The notes beneath the pieces are model-generated. The model saw only the letters and a list, made by a program, of their open reading frames with translations. It was not told where the DNA came from and ran no database searches. From assembly GCF_000381025.1 (NCBI RefSeq), contig NZ_KB905816.1:716355-780354 (forward strand): a stretch of 64,000 nucleotides of DNA. Direction: 5' to 3'. The DNA is from Streptomyces sulphureus DSM 40104. Its GTDB lineage: Bacteria; Actinomycetota; Actinomycetes; Streptomycetales; Streptomycetaceae. The position numbers were made by a program, and so were the translations under genes. Position 1 is the stretch's first letter. Each line of letters opens with the position of its first letter. Below, in pieces: positions 1 to 6,955 of the stretch.

Positions 1-438
1 GGTGCGCCAGGCGAGCGGGAGAGTCGAGATGGTGCCCTCGGTGACGTCCTCGGGCAGCAGCGAGCTGAGGAGGCGGGCGAGGTCCGTGGTGTGGTCGAGG
101 CGTGCGCGTTCGGTCCAATCCGGCCGGTAGACGCGGTACTTGACGCGGTCGTCGCCGAACCCCTGGTAGGGGAAGCCGTTGAGCGTGACGACCTCGAGTC
201 CCGCAGACTCCAGCGCCGTCCTGAGGGTGCGGACGGTTCCCGGGTCCTCGCTGAGCGTGCGGGCGGCGCTGCGTGCGAGCCACAGTCCGATGCCGAGCCG
301 GTCCCTGTGGAGGCGGCGGCGCACCGGCTCGGCGTAGTCGACGAGTTGGCGCAGGACGCCCTCGAAGTCCTCGGCGGCGTGGACGTTGGTGCAGTAGGAG
401 ACGTGGACGGTCGAGCCGTCGGGGTGGCGGAATCGCAT
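1..438 (-). CDS. eboE: EboE-type TIM-barrel protein, 3' part outside window
   Basis: This is the N-terminal 146 residues of a protein of the EboE family (xylose-isomerase-like TIM barrel, annotated elsewhere as a metabolite traffic protein). The diagnostic segments are visible: YCTNVH at residues 15-20, TLNGFPYQGF at 85-94, then VKYRVYRPDW and GTISTLPLAW near the window edge. The ATG at 438 follows GAGGAAGCGGGC, a fair ribosome site. It lies 10 nt after the TatD-like gene and is the last visible gene of the operon. In cyanobacteria ebo genes are needed to move scytonemin precursors to the periplasm; the substrate here is unknown. The C-terminal half lies beyond base 1. Confidence 0.88.
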   Translation of the reverse strand, partial: MRFRHPDGSTVHVSYCTNVHAAEDFEGVLRQLVDYAEPVRRRLHRDRLGIGLWLARSAARTLSEDPGTVRTLRTALESAGLEVVTLNGFPYQGFGDDRVKYRVYRPDWTERARLDHTTDLARLLSSLLPEDVTEGTISTLPLAWRT

Positions 439-448
439 GCCCGCTTCC

Positions 449-1309
449 TCATTCCCCGCCGCGCAGGACGGAGTTGCCCGCGTGGGAGGCGCCGTAGGCC
501 GGTGCGTCGGCGGCGAGTTCGGGTGCGAGCCGGCCGCTCTGCCCGTAGAACGCCACCGGGTTGTGCCACAGGACGCGCTCGACGTCCTCCTCGGCGAAGC
601 CGTCCGCGAGCATCGCCTCGGCGGTGTGCCGGGTCTTCAGCGGGTCGCTGTGGCCCCAGTCGGCGGCGGAGTTGACGAGGACGCGCTCCGTGCCGTGGCG
701 CCGCAGGATGCGGACCATGCGGTCCGGGTCCATCTTGGTGTCCGGGTAGATGGAGAAGCCGAGCCAGCAGCCGCTCTCCGCCGCCGCGTCCACCGTCGTC
801 TCGTTGAGGTGGTCCAACACCACGCGTTCCGGGGCGAGTCGTGACTCCCGGACGACGTCGACGGTGCGCGCCAGGCCGGCGGCCTTGTCCCGGTGCGGGG
901 TGTGGACGAGGGCCGGTAGCTCGAACTCGGCCGCCAGCTCCAGTTGCCGGGCGAGGGCCTCGTCCTCCTCCGGCGTCATCGAGTCGTAGCCGATCTCGCC
1001 GACGGCGACGACGCCGTCCTTGAGAAGGTACCGCGGCAGCGCGTCGAGGACGGGGGCGCAGCGGGGGTCGTTGGCCTCCTTGGGGTTGAGCGCGAGGGTG
1101 CAGTGGTGGGCGATGCCGAACTGCGAGGCGCGGAAGGGTTCCCAGCCGAGGAGGGCGTCGAAGTAGTCGTAGAAGGACTCGGGCGAGGTACGGGGCTGAC
1201 CCAGCCAGAACGACGGCTCGACGAGCGCGCGGACGCCGGCCGCGTGCATCGCGCGGTAGTCGTCCGTGGTGCGCGAGGTCATGTGGATGTGCGGGTCGAA
1301 GATGCGCAT
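449..1309 (-). CDS. eboB: TatD-like metal-dependent hydrolase (EboB)
   Basis: Predicted 286-residue amidohydrolase-fold enzyme. The N-terminal metal-binding HxH is at His7 and His9 (FDPHIHM). Further ligand-type motifs are VGEIGYD, LVHTPH, LDHLNE and NSAADWG, in the order usual for TatD/phosphotriesterase-like enzymes. The ATG at 1309 follows GAGGAGTCCTG and shares one base with the EboA stop codon (TGATG), so the two genes are translationally coupled. Its place between EboA and EboE identifies it as the hydrolase of an ebo-type operon. The substrate is not known for this family. A DNase function as in E. coli TatD is possible but not suggested by the context. Confidence 0.87.
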   Translation of the reverse strand: MRIFDPHIHMTSRTTDDYRAMHAAGVRALVEPSFWLGQPRTSPESFYDYFDALLGWEPFRASQFGIAHHCTLALNPKEANDPRCAPVLDALPRYLLKDGVVAVGEIGYDSMTPEEDEALARQLELAAEFELPALVHTPHRDKAAGLARTVDVVRESRLAPERVVLDHLNETTVDAAAESGCWLGFSIYPDTKMDPDRMVRILRRHGTERVLVNSAADWGHSDPLKTRHTAEAMLADGFAEEDVERVLWHNPVAFYGQSGRLAPELAADAPAYGASHAGNSVLRGGE

Positions 1310-1944
1310 CAGGACTCCTCGGAGGGGGATTCGGCAAGGGCCAGGGCGCGGTCGAGGTCTTCCGGTACGGGGCGTCCCGCGGCGGTACGCTCCCGTGCGA
1401 AGTCGCGCAGCATGCGGGCGAGTTCGGCGTCCCCTGCGGCGCGTGCTGGCAGTTCGGCCACGGCGCTCAGCGGGACCTGTGTGAAGAGGCATTTGAGGAC
1501 GGCTTGGCGCCAGGCGTGCGCGTCGAGGCGCTCGGCCGCGTACGGGCCGACGGCCGCGGCGACGAGCCGTGTGTCGTTGGTGCGCAGCGCGTCGGCCACC
1601 AGGGGGAGCCCCGCGTCGCCGAGGTCCAGGTGGGGCAGCGCGTGGAGGACGGCGCGGCGTTCGTCGGCGGTGCCCTCGCGGTAGAGGCGCGTCGCGGTGT
1701 CGGCGTCGACGCCCGCAGCGTGGAGGAGGAGGACCCGGGCGGCGTCGGCGGCGGGCAGATGGTGCGCGGGGCCTTCCGCGGTGGCGCACCGGCGTCCGGC
1801 AGCGGCGAAGTGCCGTTCCCAACGCGGGAGTTCGCGCTGATCCGCCTCGCCTGCGTCGGAGAGGGCGGTGTGCAGCCAGGTACGGGCCGCGGCGTCGAGG
1901 CGCAGTTCGAGGGCGGTGCGCAGGGTCGCGAGCGGCGTCAGCAC
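1309..1944 (-). CDS. eboA: EboA-like helical protein
   Basis: Predicted 211-residue, largely alpha-helical, Ala/Leu/Arg-rich protein without signal peptide or membrane segment. I assign it to EboA from its position (between the isomerase and the TatD-like gene), its length, and a conserved-looking core running LPHLDLGD ... RTNDTR ... AAVGPYAAERLDAHAWRQAVLKC. That 'TNDTR .. NPYA....D..WNQ.VLK..F' pattern is typical of EboA-domain proteins. The GTG at 1944 follows GGGAGG and overlaps the upstream gene by 7 nt. No enzymatic motif is visible, and its role in ebo operons is undefined; it may be a scaffold or partner of the TatD-like and prenyltransferase proteins. Confidence 0.82.
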   Translation of the reverse strand: MLTPLATLRTALELRLDAAARTWLHTALSDAGEADQRELPRWERHFAAAGRRCATAEGPAHHLPAADAARVLLLHAAGVDADTATRLYREGTADERRAVLHALPHLDLGDAGLPLVADALRTNDTRLVAAAVGPYAAERLDAHAWRQAVLKCLFTQVPLSAVAELPARAAGDAELARMLRDFARERTAAGRPVPEDLDRALALAESPSEES

Positions 1945-2885
1945 GGTCGGCGCCTCCCTCCGGCCGTGGCGGACTCGGCGGGGCGCGTCGGTCCTGGCTG
2001 CGCGGAAGCGGACTCGGCGTCGGTGAGGGCCCGGAGGGACTCGGCGGCGAGTCGGGGCCCCGCGTGCGAGTCGCGGGGCAGCTCGACGGTGACGAGCCCG
2101 GTGTACTCGGCCTCGCGGAGGGCGGCGAGCACGGGCGGCAGGTCCATCTCGCCCTCGCCGAAGGGGAGATGCTCGTGCACCCCGCGGCGCATGTCCTCGA
2201 TCTGCACGTGCCGCAGCCAAGGCCGGGCTGCGGCGACGCACTCGGCGGGGGTCCGGGGCTCCAGGCAGAGGCAGTGCCCGAGGTCGAGCGTGAGACCGAG
2301 CCCCTGCGGGTCGCCGAGTCCGTCGCGGAGCCGGTGGAACCCGGCGAGGTCACCGAGGAGGTGGCCGGGTTCGGGTTCGACGGCGAGTGGCACCCCGAGC
2401 GCCTGCGCGGGGGCGAGGACGGTGCCGATGCCGTCGGCGAGCCGCTGCCAGCCGAGGTGCTCGGGGGTGCCCTCCGGCAGGACACCGCTGAAGCAGTGCA
2501 CGGCGTGGGCGCCGAGGTCCCCGGCGACGCGAACTGCCTTGAGGAGGAGGGCGGTTCGCCGGGCGCGCGCGTCGGCGTCCGCGTCGAGGAGGGTGGGATG
2601 GTGCTTGCGGCGCGCGTCGAGGACGTAGCGGGCGCCGGTTTCGACCGTGACGGTGAGCCCGTGCCGCTCCAGGAGGGCGGCCACCTCGGCGGTGCGGCGG
2701 GCGAGGCCGGGTGTCTCGGGGTCGAGGTGCATGTGGTCGAGGGTGAGGCCGACGCCGTCGTAGCCGAGGTCGGCGAGGAGTGCGAGGGCGTCGGGGAGCC
2801 GCAGGTCGGTGAGGCCGTTGGTGCCGTAGGCGTACCTCAACCGCCCCTGGGCGGAGCGGAATTCGGTGCGAGGGGGAGTGCTCAC
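1938..2885 (-). CDS. sugar phosphate isomerase/epimerase-like TIM barrel
   Basis: Predicted 315-residue protein of the AP-endonuclease-2/xylose-isomerase-like TIM-barrel family. Supporting segments are YDGVGLTLDHMH near the N terminus, TVETGARYVL, GAHAVHCFSG, LAVEPEPGHLLGD (an acidic metal ligand), TLDLGHC, HVQIEDM and GLVTVELPRDSH. They show the usual alternation of strands ending in Glu, Asp or His. The last 30 residues are low complexity. The GTG start at 2885 overlaps the UbiA stop by 4 nt. This is a second TIM-barrel protein in the operon in addition to EboE. It may act on the product of the cyclase encoded upstream; that is inference from operon order only. Confidence 0.85.
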   Translation of the reverse strand: MSTPPRTEFRSAQGRLRYAYGTNGLTDLRLPDALALLADLGYDGVGLTLDHMHLDPETPGLARRTAEVAALLERHGLTVTVETGARYVLDARRKHHPTLLDADADARARRTALLLKAVRVAGDLGAHAVHCFSGVLPEGTPEHLGWQRLADGIGTVLAPAQALGVPLAVEPEPGHLLGDLAGFHRLRDGLGDPQGLGLTLDLGHCLCLEPRTPAECVAAARPWLRHVQIEDMRRGVHEHLPFGEGEMDLPPVLAALREAEYTGLVTVELPRDSHAGPRLAAESLRALTDAESASAQPGPTRPAESATAGGRRRPC

Positions 2886-3817
2886 GTGGGGCTCACCTTT
2901 CTGGAGAGCCGGCGGGAGAGGGGGAGGAGGCCGAGCAGCGGCAGGGCCGTCCGCCAGGCGCCGGTCCTGGCGGTGAGCGCGGCCTGTAGTGGGATCATGG
3001 CGCGGATGCCGCCGCCCACCGCGCGCTGCACCAGCGGCGGGGACGGGTTGAGCGCGGCGTGCGCCAACGGGCGTGCCGCCGCGGCCCCGTAGAGCCCGGC
3101 GGCGGCCTGGACCGACGCGGCGGCCCAGCGAGTGGAGCGGCCTGCGCCGCTCAACCCACGTGTGTCGGACGGGTTTTGACGCCGCCTGCCCGCAACCGCG
3201 GCGACGCCGGCCACGGTGCCGAGCGCGAGCAGTGGCGCCCTGGCGGAACCGCCCCGCGTCTCCTCGCGGGAGACTCCGGTCACCGCGAGCGTGTGCGCCG
3301 AAAGCAGTCCGGCGGGACCGAGCGCCCGCCGCATCCCGGGTCCGCGGGCGGTGGCCGCGGCGCCCAGCAGCAGGTCGAGGCCGCGGGCCGCCGCCATGGC
3401 GGCGGGACCCGCGCGGGTGTGCTTCAGCCGCAGGTCGTACGCCCAGACGGTGGCCGCGAGCGCCGAGGCGACCGGCAGCGTGGGACCGGCTCGGCGTCCG
3501 GCGGCTGCCGCGAGGCCGAGCCCCGCCGCGGTGAGTCCACCGGCAGCGGCGAGCACCGTCGACGGCGCCAACCGTCCGGAAGGCAGGGGCCGTTCGGGGC
3601 GTTCGACGGCGTCCTCCTCACGGTCGGCCCAGTCGTTGAGCGCCATGCCCGCCTCGTAGAGGCAGAGCGAGGAGCCGGCGGCGAGGAGCGTCCCCCTGCC
3701 TGGGCGGCCCCCTACGGCCGCGGCGCCCGCCAGGGCGTCCCCCGGCACCGTGAAGAGCGCCGAGACGCGCAGGAGTTGGAGCCAGGCCGTGGTGCGTCGG
3801 CGTGCTTCGTCGTTCAC
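2882..3817 (-). CDS. eboC: UbiA-family prenyltransferase (EboC)
   Basis: Predicted 311-residue polytopic membrane protein. It carries the first Asp-rich motif of UbiA prenyltransferases, N61-D62-x-x-D65-x-x-x-D69, followed by RPERPLPSG. The second motif is degenerate (VWAYDLRLKHT, about residues 127-137) and lacks the usual DxxD. Hydrophobic segments flank both. Family members transfer a prenyl or polyprenyl group to an aromatic or polar acceptor at the membrane. The ATG at 3817 overlaps the stop of the cyclase gene by 4 nt. In this operon it is the counterpart of EboC; a cyclitol or cyclitol phosphate as prenyl acceptor would fit the neighbour, but that is inference. Confidence 0.86.
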   Translation of the reverse strand: MNDEARRRTTAWLQLLRVSALFTVPGDALAGAAAVGGRPGRGTLLAAGSSLCLYEAGMALNDWADREEDAVERPERPLPSGRLAPSTVLAAAGGLTAAGLGLAAAAGRRAGPTLPVASALAATVWAYDLRLKHTRAGPAAMAAARGLDLLLGAAATARGPGMRRALGPAGLLSAHTLAVTGVSREETRGGSARAPLLALGTVAGVAAVAGRRRQNPSDTRGLSGAGRSTRWAAASVQAAAGLYGAAAARPLAHAALNPSPPLVQRAVGGGIRAMIPLQAALTARTGAWRTALPLLGLLPLSRRLSRKVSPT

Positions 3818-4953
3818 CGGCGCTCACCGAGCCGATCTGCGAGGTGGAGGAGCGCGCGCCACTGGTCCGGCAGGTCGGCGGGGCCCGCATCGGGGTCCTT
3901 GAAGTAGAAGCCGAGCCCTTCGATCGGGCCGGTGAGCCCCAACTCGTGGGCGCGCGCGGCGATTCGGACGAGGTCGAGGACGAGCGGGGCGGCGAGGGAG
4001 GAGTCGCACCCCTGCCAGGTGGTCTGGAGGTACATCCTGGCGCCGAGGAAGCCGTCGAAGGCGATGTGGTCCCAGGCGGTCTTCCATTCGCCCATGGCGG
4101 GGGTGTTGTCGATGTGCACCTCCCCGTCGGGGAGTTGCCCGAGCGTGTCGCTGAGGACGCGCTCCTTCCCCGCGTTCTTCGCGGCGGCGGCGCCGGGTTC
4201 CGCGAGTGCCGCGCCGTCGCCTCCGCCGAGCAGGTTCGTGCCCGACCAGGCGCGTACGGCGAGCGCCCGCTGCGCGAACATCGGCGCGAGCACGGAGCGC
4301 AGCAGCGTCTGGCCGGTCTTCCCGTCGCGGCCCGCGTACGGCAGCCCGCTCTCCCGCGCGGGCGCGGCGAGCCTCGGGTGGTGGAGCCCCGTCGACGGGG
4401 TGAAGTTGACGTACGGGCACCCGGCGCGCAGTGCGGCAGCGGCGTAGCGGGAGCTCGGCGGGAGGGGCGCTGCGGGGTCGTCCTCCGGCGCGGCCTCGGT
4501 GCTGGCGACGTTGACCACGACCGTGCGCGCGACCTCGTGGGCCTCGCTGAACTCCCTGATGTCGGAGGCGAGTTGTTCGATGGCCGCCTCGTCGTCCGCG
4601 TGGGCGCCGTACGGGCTCGCCGTGCGGACGGCGGCGTCTGCGCGCTCCAGTTCGCCGCGGACGGCGGCGGGCAGCCCGTGCGGCAGGACCCCGGCGTCTG
4701 CGAGCTGCTCGGCGCGCTTGCCGAGGCTCCCGCAGGCGGTCTCGTGGCCGCCGAAGACGAGTGTGTCGAGGGCGGGCAGTCCGCTGCCGCTGAAAAAGCC
4801 CGTCTCGGTGACCATCCCGACGGGCGGATGGAGCCCGGCCGTGACGGCTGCGCACCCGGCGACCGCCGTCGTGGCGACGGAGCCGCGGGCGCCGACGAGC
4901 CAGACGCCGGTGCGCTCGCGCGAGGTGGTGGGGTTGTGCCTGGTGTCGGTCAC
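3814..4953 (-). CDS. inositol-3-phosphate synthase-like sugar-phosphate cyclase
   Basis: Predicted 379-residue protein of the myo-inositol-1-phosphate synthase family. It has an N-terminal NAD-binding segment VWLVGARGSVATT (G21, G24), then TETGFFSGSGLP, NVASTEAAP, YVNFTPSTG, the lysine segment DGKTGQTLLRSVLAPMF, TNLLGGGDG and a Lys-containing stretch AAKNAGKERVLSD. These match the order of the cofactor and catalytic segments of the family. Family enzymes cyclise glucose 6-phosphate by NAD-linked oxidation, aldol closure and reduction. I chose the GTG at 4953 because AGGGAGG lies just upstream and the next 90 upstream codons are Arg/Pro-rich with no family similarity. It is the first gene of the ebo-type operon, where other bacteria have a dehydroquinate-synthase-like EboD. 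Confidence 0.88.
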   Translation of the reverse strand: MTDTRHNPTTSRERTGVWLVGARGSVATTAVAGCAAVTAGLHPPVGMVTETGFFSGSGLPALDTLVFGGHETACGSLGKRAEQLADAGVLPHGLPAAVRGELERADAAVRTASPYGAHADDEAAIEQLASDIREFSEAHEVARTVVVNVASTEAAPEDDPAAPLPPSSRYAAAALRAGCPYVNFTPSTGLHHPRLAAPARESGLPYAGRDGKTGQTLLRSVLAPMFAQRALAVRAWSGTNLLGGGDGAALAEPGAAAAKNAGKERVLSDTLGQLPDGEVHIDNTPAMGEWKTAWDHIAFDGFLGARMYLQTTWQGCDSSLAAPLVLDLVRIAARAHELGLTGPIEGLGFYFKDPDAGPADLPDQWRALLHLADRLGERR

Positions 4954-5298
4954 GGCCTGCCTCCCTGTTCGGTGGGTGTGCCCTGCTGCCGGGGCGGCGC
5001 GGGGCGGCTCCCCGTACGGCGGTCTCCGCGCCCTCCGGCGACCGTCCGGCTCCCTGTGAGCGGAGGGACGGGCGCGGGCAGCGGTCGGCTGGTGCGGTCG
5101 TTGGCGGTGGCAGGAGGGGGTGCAACTCCGGGTGGGCGGGGAGGAGTTCGGCGTCCTCCTCCCCGCCTCCGATCCGCGGTGCGGCCGTTGCGGTGTGCCG
5201 TACCGCGGCTGCCTGCCGTCCACGCTCCCCCTCGGATCGCGGCGGCGGGCGGCCTGCTCCCGTGCGCTTGCTGCGCGCCACGGGCGGCGGGCGTTCCG
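4954..5298. other. intergenic region between ebo-type operon and ThuA gene
   Basis: This 345-bp stretch has no credible gene: reading frames through it are Arg/Pro/Gly-rich and overlap each other. It contains the leader of the cyclase gene (AGGGAGG ribosome site next to 4953) and a strong hairpin that probably ends the ThuA transcript. The promoter of the ebo-type operon should lie between that hairpin and 4953, but I cannot identify -35/-10 boxes. Confidence 0.6.
5135..5167 (-). terminator. hairpin downstream of the ThuA gene
   Basis: Arms GGCGGGGAGGAG (5135-5146) and CTCCTCCCCGCC (5156-5167) pair perfectly over 12 bp around a 9-nt loop. There is no U tract, as is common in high-GC actinobacteria. 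It lies about 130 bp after the stop of the ThuA/DUF1080 gene and before the ebo-type operon, so it probably separates the two transcripts. Confidence 0.6.
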
Positions 5299-6654
5299 TC
5301 AGCGGGTTCCGCCCTCCTCACCCGTGAGTTCCTTGATGCGCACGTCGCGGAAGCTCACCGTGTCGTCGTCGCCGTGGTTCTGGAGCCCGATGTGGCCGCT
5401 CTCCAGGCTGCGTTCGGGGTCGGTGCTGGTGAAGTCGTTGATCAGGACGTCGTTGAGGTAGATCTTGAGGTTCTGCCCCTCGACGACGAGTTCGTACGCG
5501 TTCCACTCCCCCGGCGGGTTGAGCGCGGCGTCGCGGGCTTCGAGGTCGGCGGACTGGAAGCCGTAGACGGCGCCCGTGGTGCGGTCGTCGCTGTCGGTCG
5601 CGTCGATCTGGATCTCGTAGCCCTTGTCCACGGCCGAGTTGGGATCGTCGGAGGGCGGGAAGCCCACGAAGACACCGGAGTTGTCGTCGCCCTCCATCTT
5701 CCAGTCGAGCTTGAGCGAGTAGGCGTTGAACTCCTGCTCCTCCCACCAGAGGAGGCCCATCCCGCCGGTGCTGGTCATGGTGCCGTCCCCGTTCAGCTCG
5801 AAGGAGCCGGGGCCGGCCTGGGACCAGCCGTCGAGCGACGTCCCGTCGAAGAGTTGCGTGTAACCCTCCTCTCCGGGCGCCTGCTCGGGGTCGCAGTCGG
5901 CGTCCGCGGCACCCGTGGCGTACTGGATGCCGCCCAGGACGTGCTGCACGAAAGCGGGTTCGGCGAAGGACTCCTTGGTGTGTCCGAGCCCCGTGTAGAA
6001 GGAGCGGCCGCCGTCGTACTCCTTGCACCAGCTAATGGGGTGGTCGCCCATGTTCCCACCGCTGTAGGTGGACTCGTCGAGCGTGGCGAGGACGTGCGCG
6101 TCCTCGCGGGGGTTGGTGCGGTAGTTGTAGAGCTCGTCGGTGCGCACCCAGGTGTCGTCGAGGTGCGCGGTGGCCGGGTGGTCGTGGTCCTCGACGGCGA
6201 CCGTGGCCTCCTGGATCTCCGGGTGCGAGTCGAACCAGGCGCCCGCCAACCCCTCGTACCAGGGCCAGTCGTACTCGGTGTCGGCCGCCGCGTGGACACC
6301 GACGTATCCGCCGCCGTTCTGGATGTAGCCCTGGAAAGCGTCCTGTTGGGCGTCGTCGAGGACGTCACCGGTCGTGGAGAGCCACACGACGGCGTCGAAC
6401 CTGGCGAGGTTCTCGGGGGTGAACTCCCCTGCGTCCTCGGTCGCTTCGACGCTGAATCCGTGCTCCTCGCCGAGCTGCCGGACGGTGTCGATGCCGTCCT
6501 CGATGGAGTCGTGTCGGAACCCTGCCGTCTTGGAGAAGACGAGGACGCTTTCGCCCTCCGCCTCCTCGCCCTGCTGCGCGGCGTGCCCCGGGACTGCGGT
6601 GGACGCCAGCAGGAGTGCCGACGCGGCGAGTGCGGTCCATGCCGTGCGGCGCAT
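5299..6654 (-). CDS. secreted ThuA-like plus DUF1080 (3-keto-glycoside hydrolase-like) protein
   Basis: Predicted 451-residue exported protein. Residues 1-26 form a signal peptide (MRRTAW, hydrophobic core, cleavage near GHA-AQQ). Residues about 35-225 are a ThuA-like domain (VLVFSKTAGFRHDSI, VVWLSTTGD, GGGYVGVHAAAD, ISWCKEYDGGRSFYTGLGH). After a Glu/Gly linker, residues about 260-445 are a DUF1080/PF06439 jelly-roll domain (LFDGTSLDGW, DNSGVFVGFP, YEIQIDATDSD, GEWNAYELVVEGQNLKIYLND, GHIGLQNHGD). DUF1080 proteins act on 3-keto-glycosides; ThuA relatives occur in keto-trehalose/sucrose catabolism. The ATG at 6654 follows GAAGGGAG. A short upstream frame (6690-6803) has a stronger ribosome site. 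A role in cleaving oxidised glycosides outside the cell is inferred. Confidence 0.88.
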   Translation of the reverse strand: MRRTAWTALAASALLLASTAVPGHAAQQGEEAEGESVLVFSKTAGFRHDSIEDGIDTVRQLGEEHGFSVEATEDAGEFTPENLARFDAVVWLSTTGDVLDDAQQDAFQGYIQNGGGYVGVHAAADTEYDWPWYEGLAGAWFDSHPEIQEATVAVEDHDHPATAHLDDTWVRTDELYNYRTNPREDAHVLATLDESTYSGGNMGDHPISWCKEYDGGRSFYTGLGHTKESFAEPAFVQHVLGGIQYATGAADADCDPEQAPGEEGYTQLFDGTSLDGWSQAGPGSFELNGDGTMTSTGGMGLLWWEEQEFNAYSLKLDWKMEGDDNSGVFVGFPPSDDPNSAVDKGYEIQIDATDSDDRTTGAVYGFQSADLEARDAALNPPGEWNAYELVVEGQNLKIYLNDVLINDFTSTDPERSLESGHIGLQNHGDDDTVSFRDVRIKELTGEEGGTR

Positions 6655-6689
6655 GCGCGGCTCCCTTCGCCCGGTGCGGAGTCGGGGGC

Positions 6690-6803
6690 TCACCGGAGCA
6701 ACTCCGCTGCCCGTCGCGGGAGTTCGCTCCCGAGGTATGCACGTCCCGGGTGCGGCGGGGCTGTCCGGACTCTTCGCTTGGTTGCGGCTTCGCTGTCGAG
6801 CAC
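6690..6803 (-). CDS. possible 37-residue leader peptide
   Basis: A GTG at 6803 follows CCCCAGGAGGAGAC, one of the best ribosome sites in the window, and opens a 37-codon frame ending 35 nt before the ThuA ATG. The peptide begins MLDSEAATKRRVRTAPP and ends PRRAAELLR; it has no hydrophobic core and I recognise no family. The ribosome-site segment is nearly identical to that of the sugar dehydrogenase gene at 9403 (TCTTCCCCAGGAGGAGACG in both), so this may be a duplicated leader whose original gene was lost rather than a functional peptide. Confidence 0.3.
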   Translation of the reverse strand: MLDSEAATKRRVRTAPPHPGRAYLGSELPRRAAELLR

Positions 6804-6918
6804 GTCTCCTCCTGGGGAAGACTGCGGGAACTCCTCGGCGCGGCGGGCGGAGGGACCCGGCGCGGTGCGTGCGAGGCACCGCACCGGGTGCGCCGCCGCC
6901 GGCGCCGTCGGGCGGTCG

Positions 6919-6952
6919 GGTCGGGGCGGGCGGAGGCTCGCCCGCCCCGACC
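6919..6952 (-). terminator. hairpin directly after the PQQ-type dehydrogenase gene
   Basis: Arms GGTCGGGGCGGGCG (6919-6932) and CGCCCGCCCCGACC (6939-6952) form a perfect 14-bp stem with a 6-nt loop, beginning 4 nt past the stop codon of the sugar dehydrogenase gene. It probably ends that transcript. The remaining 6655-6918 carries the leader of the ThuA gene and the short frame described at 6690-6803. Confidence 0.7.
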
Positions 6953-6955
6953 GGG

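Noticed and set aside
449..2485. 678-codon minus frame joining the TatD-like gene to upstream codons
   Set aside because: Only the last 286 codons match the hydrolase family; the ATG at 1309 has a good ribosome site and a stop/start coupling with EboA.
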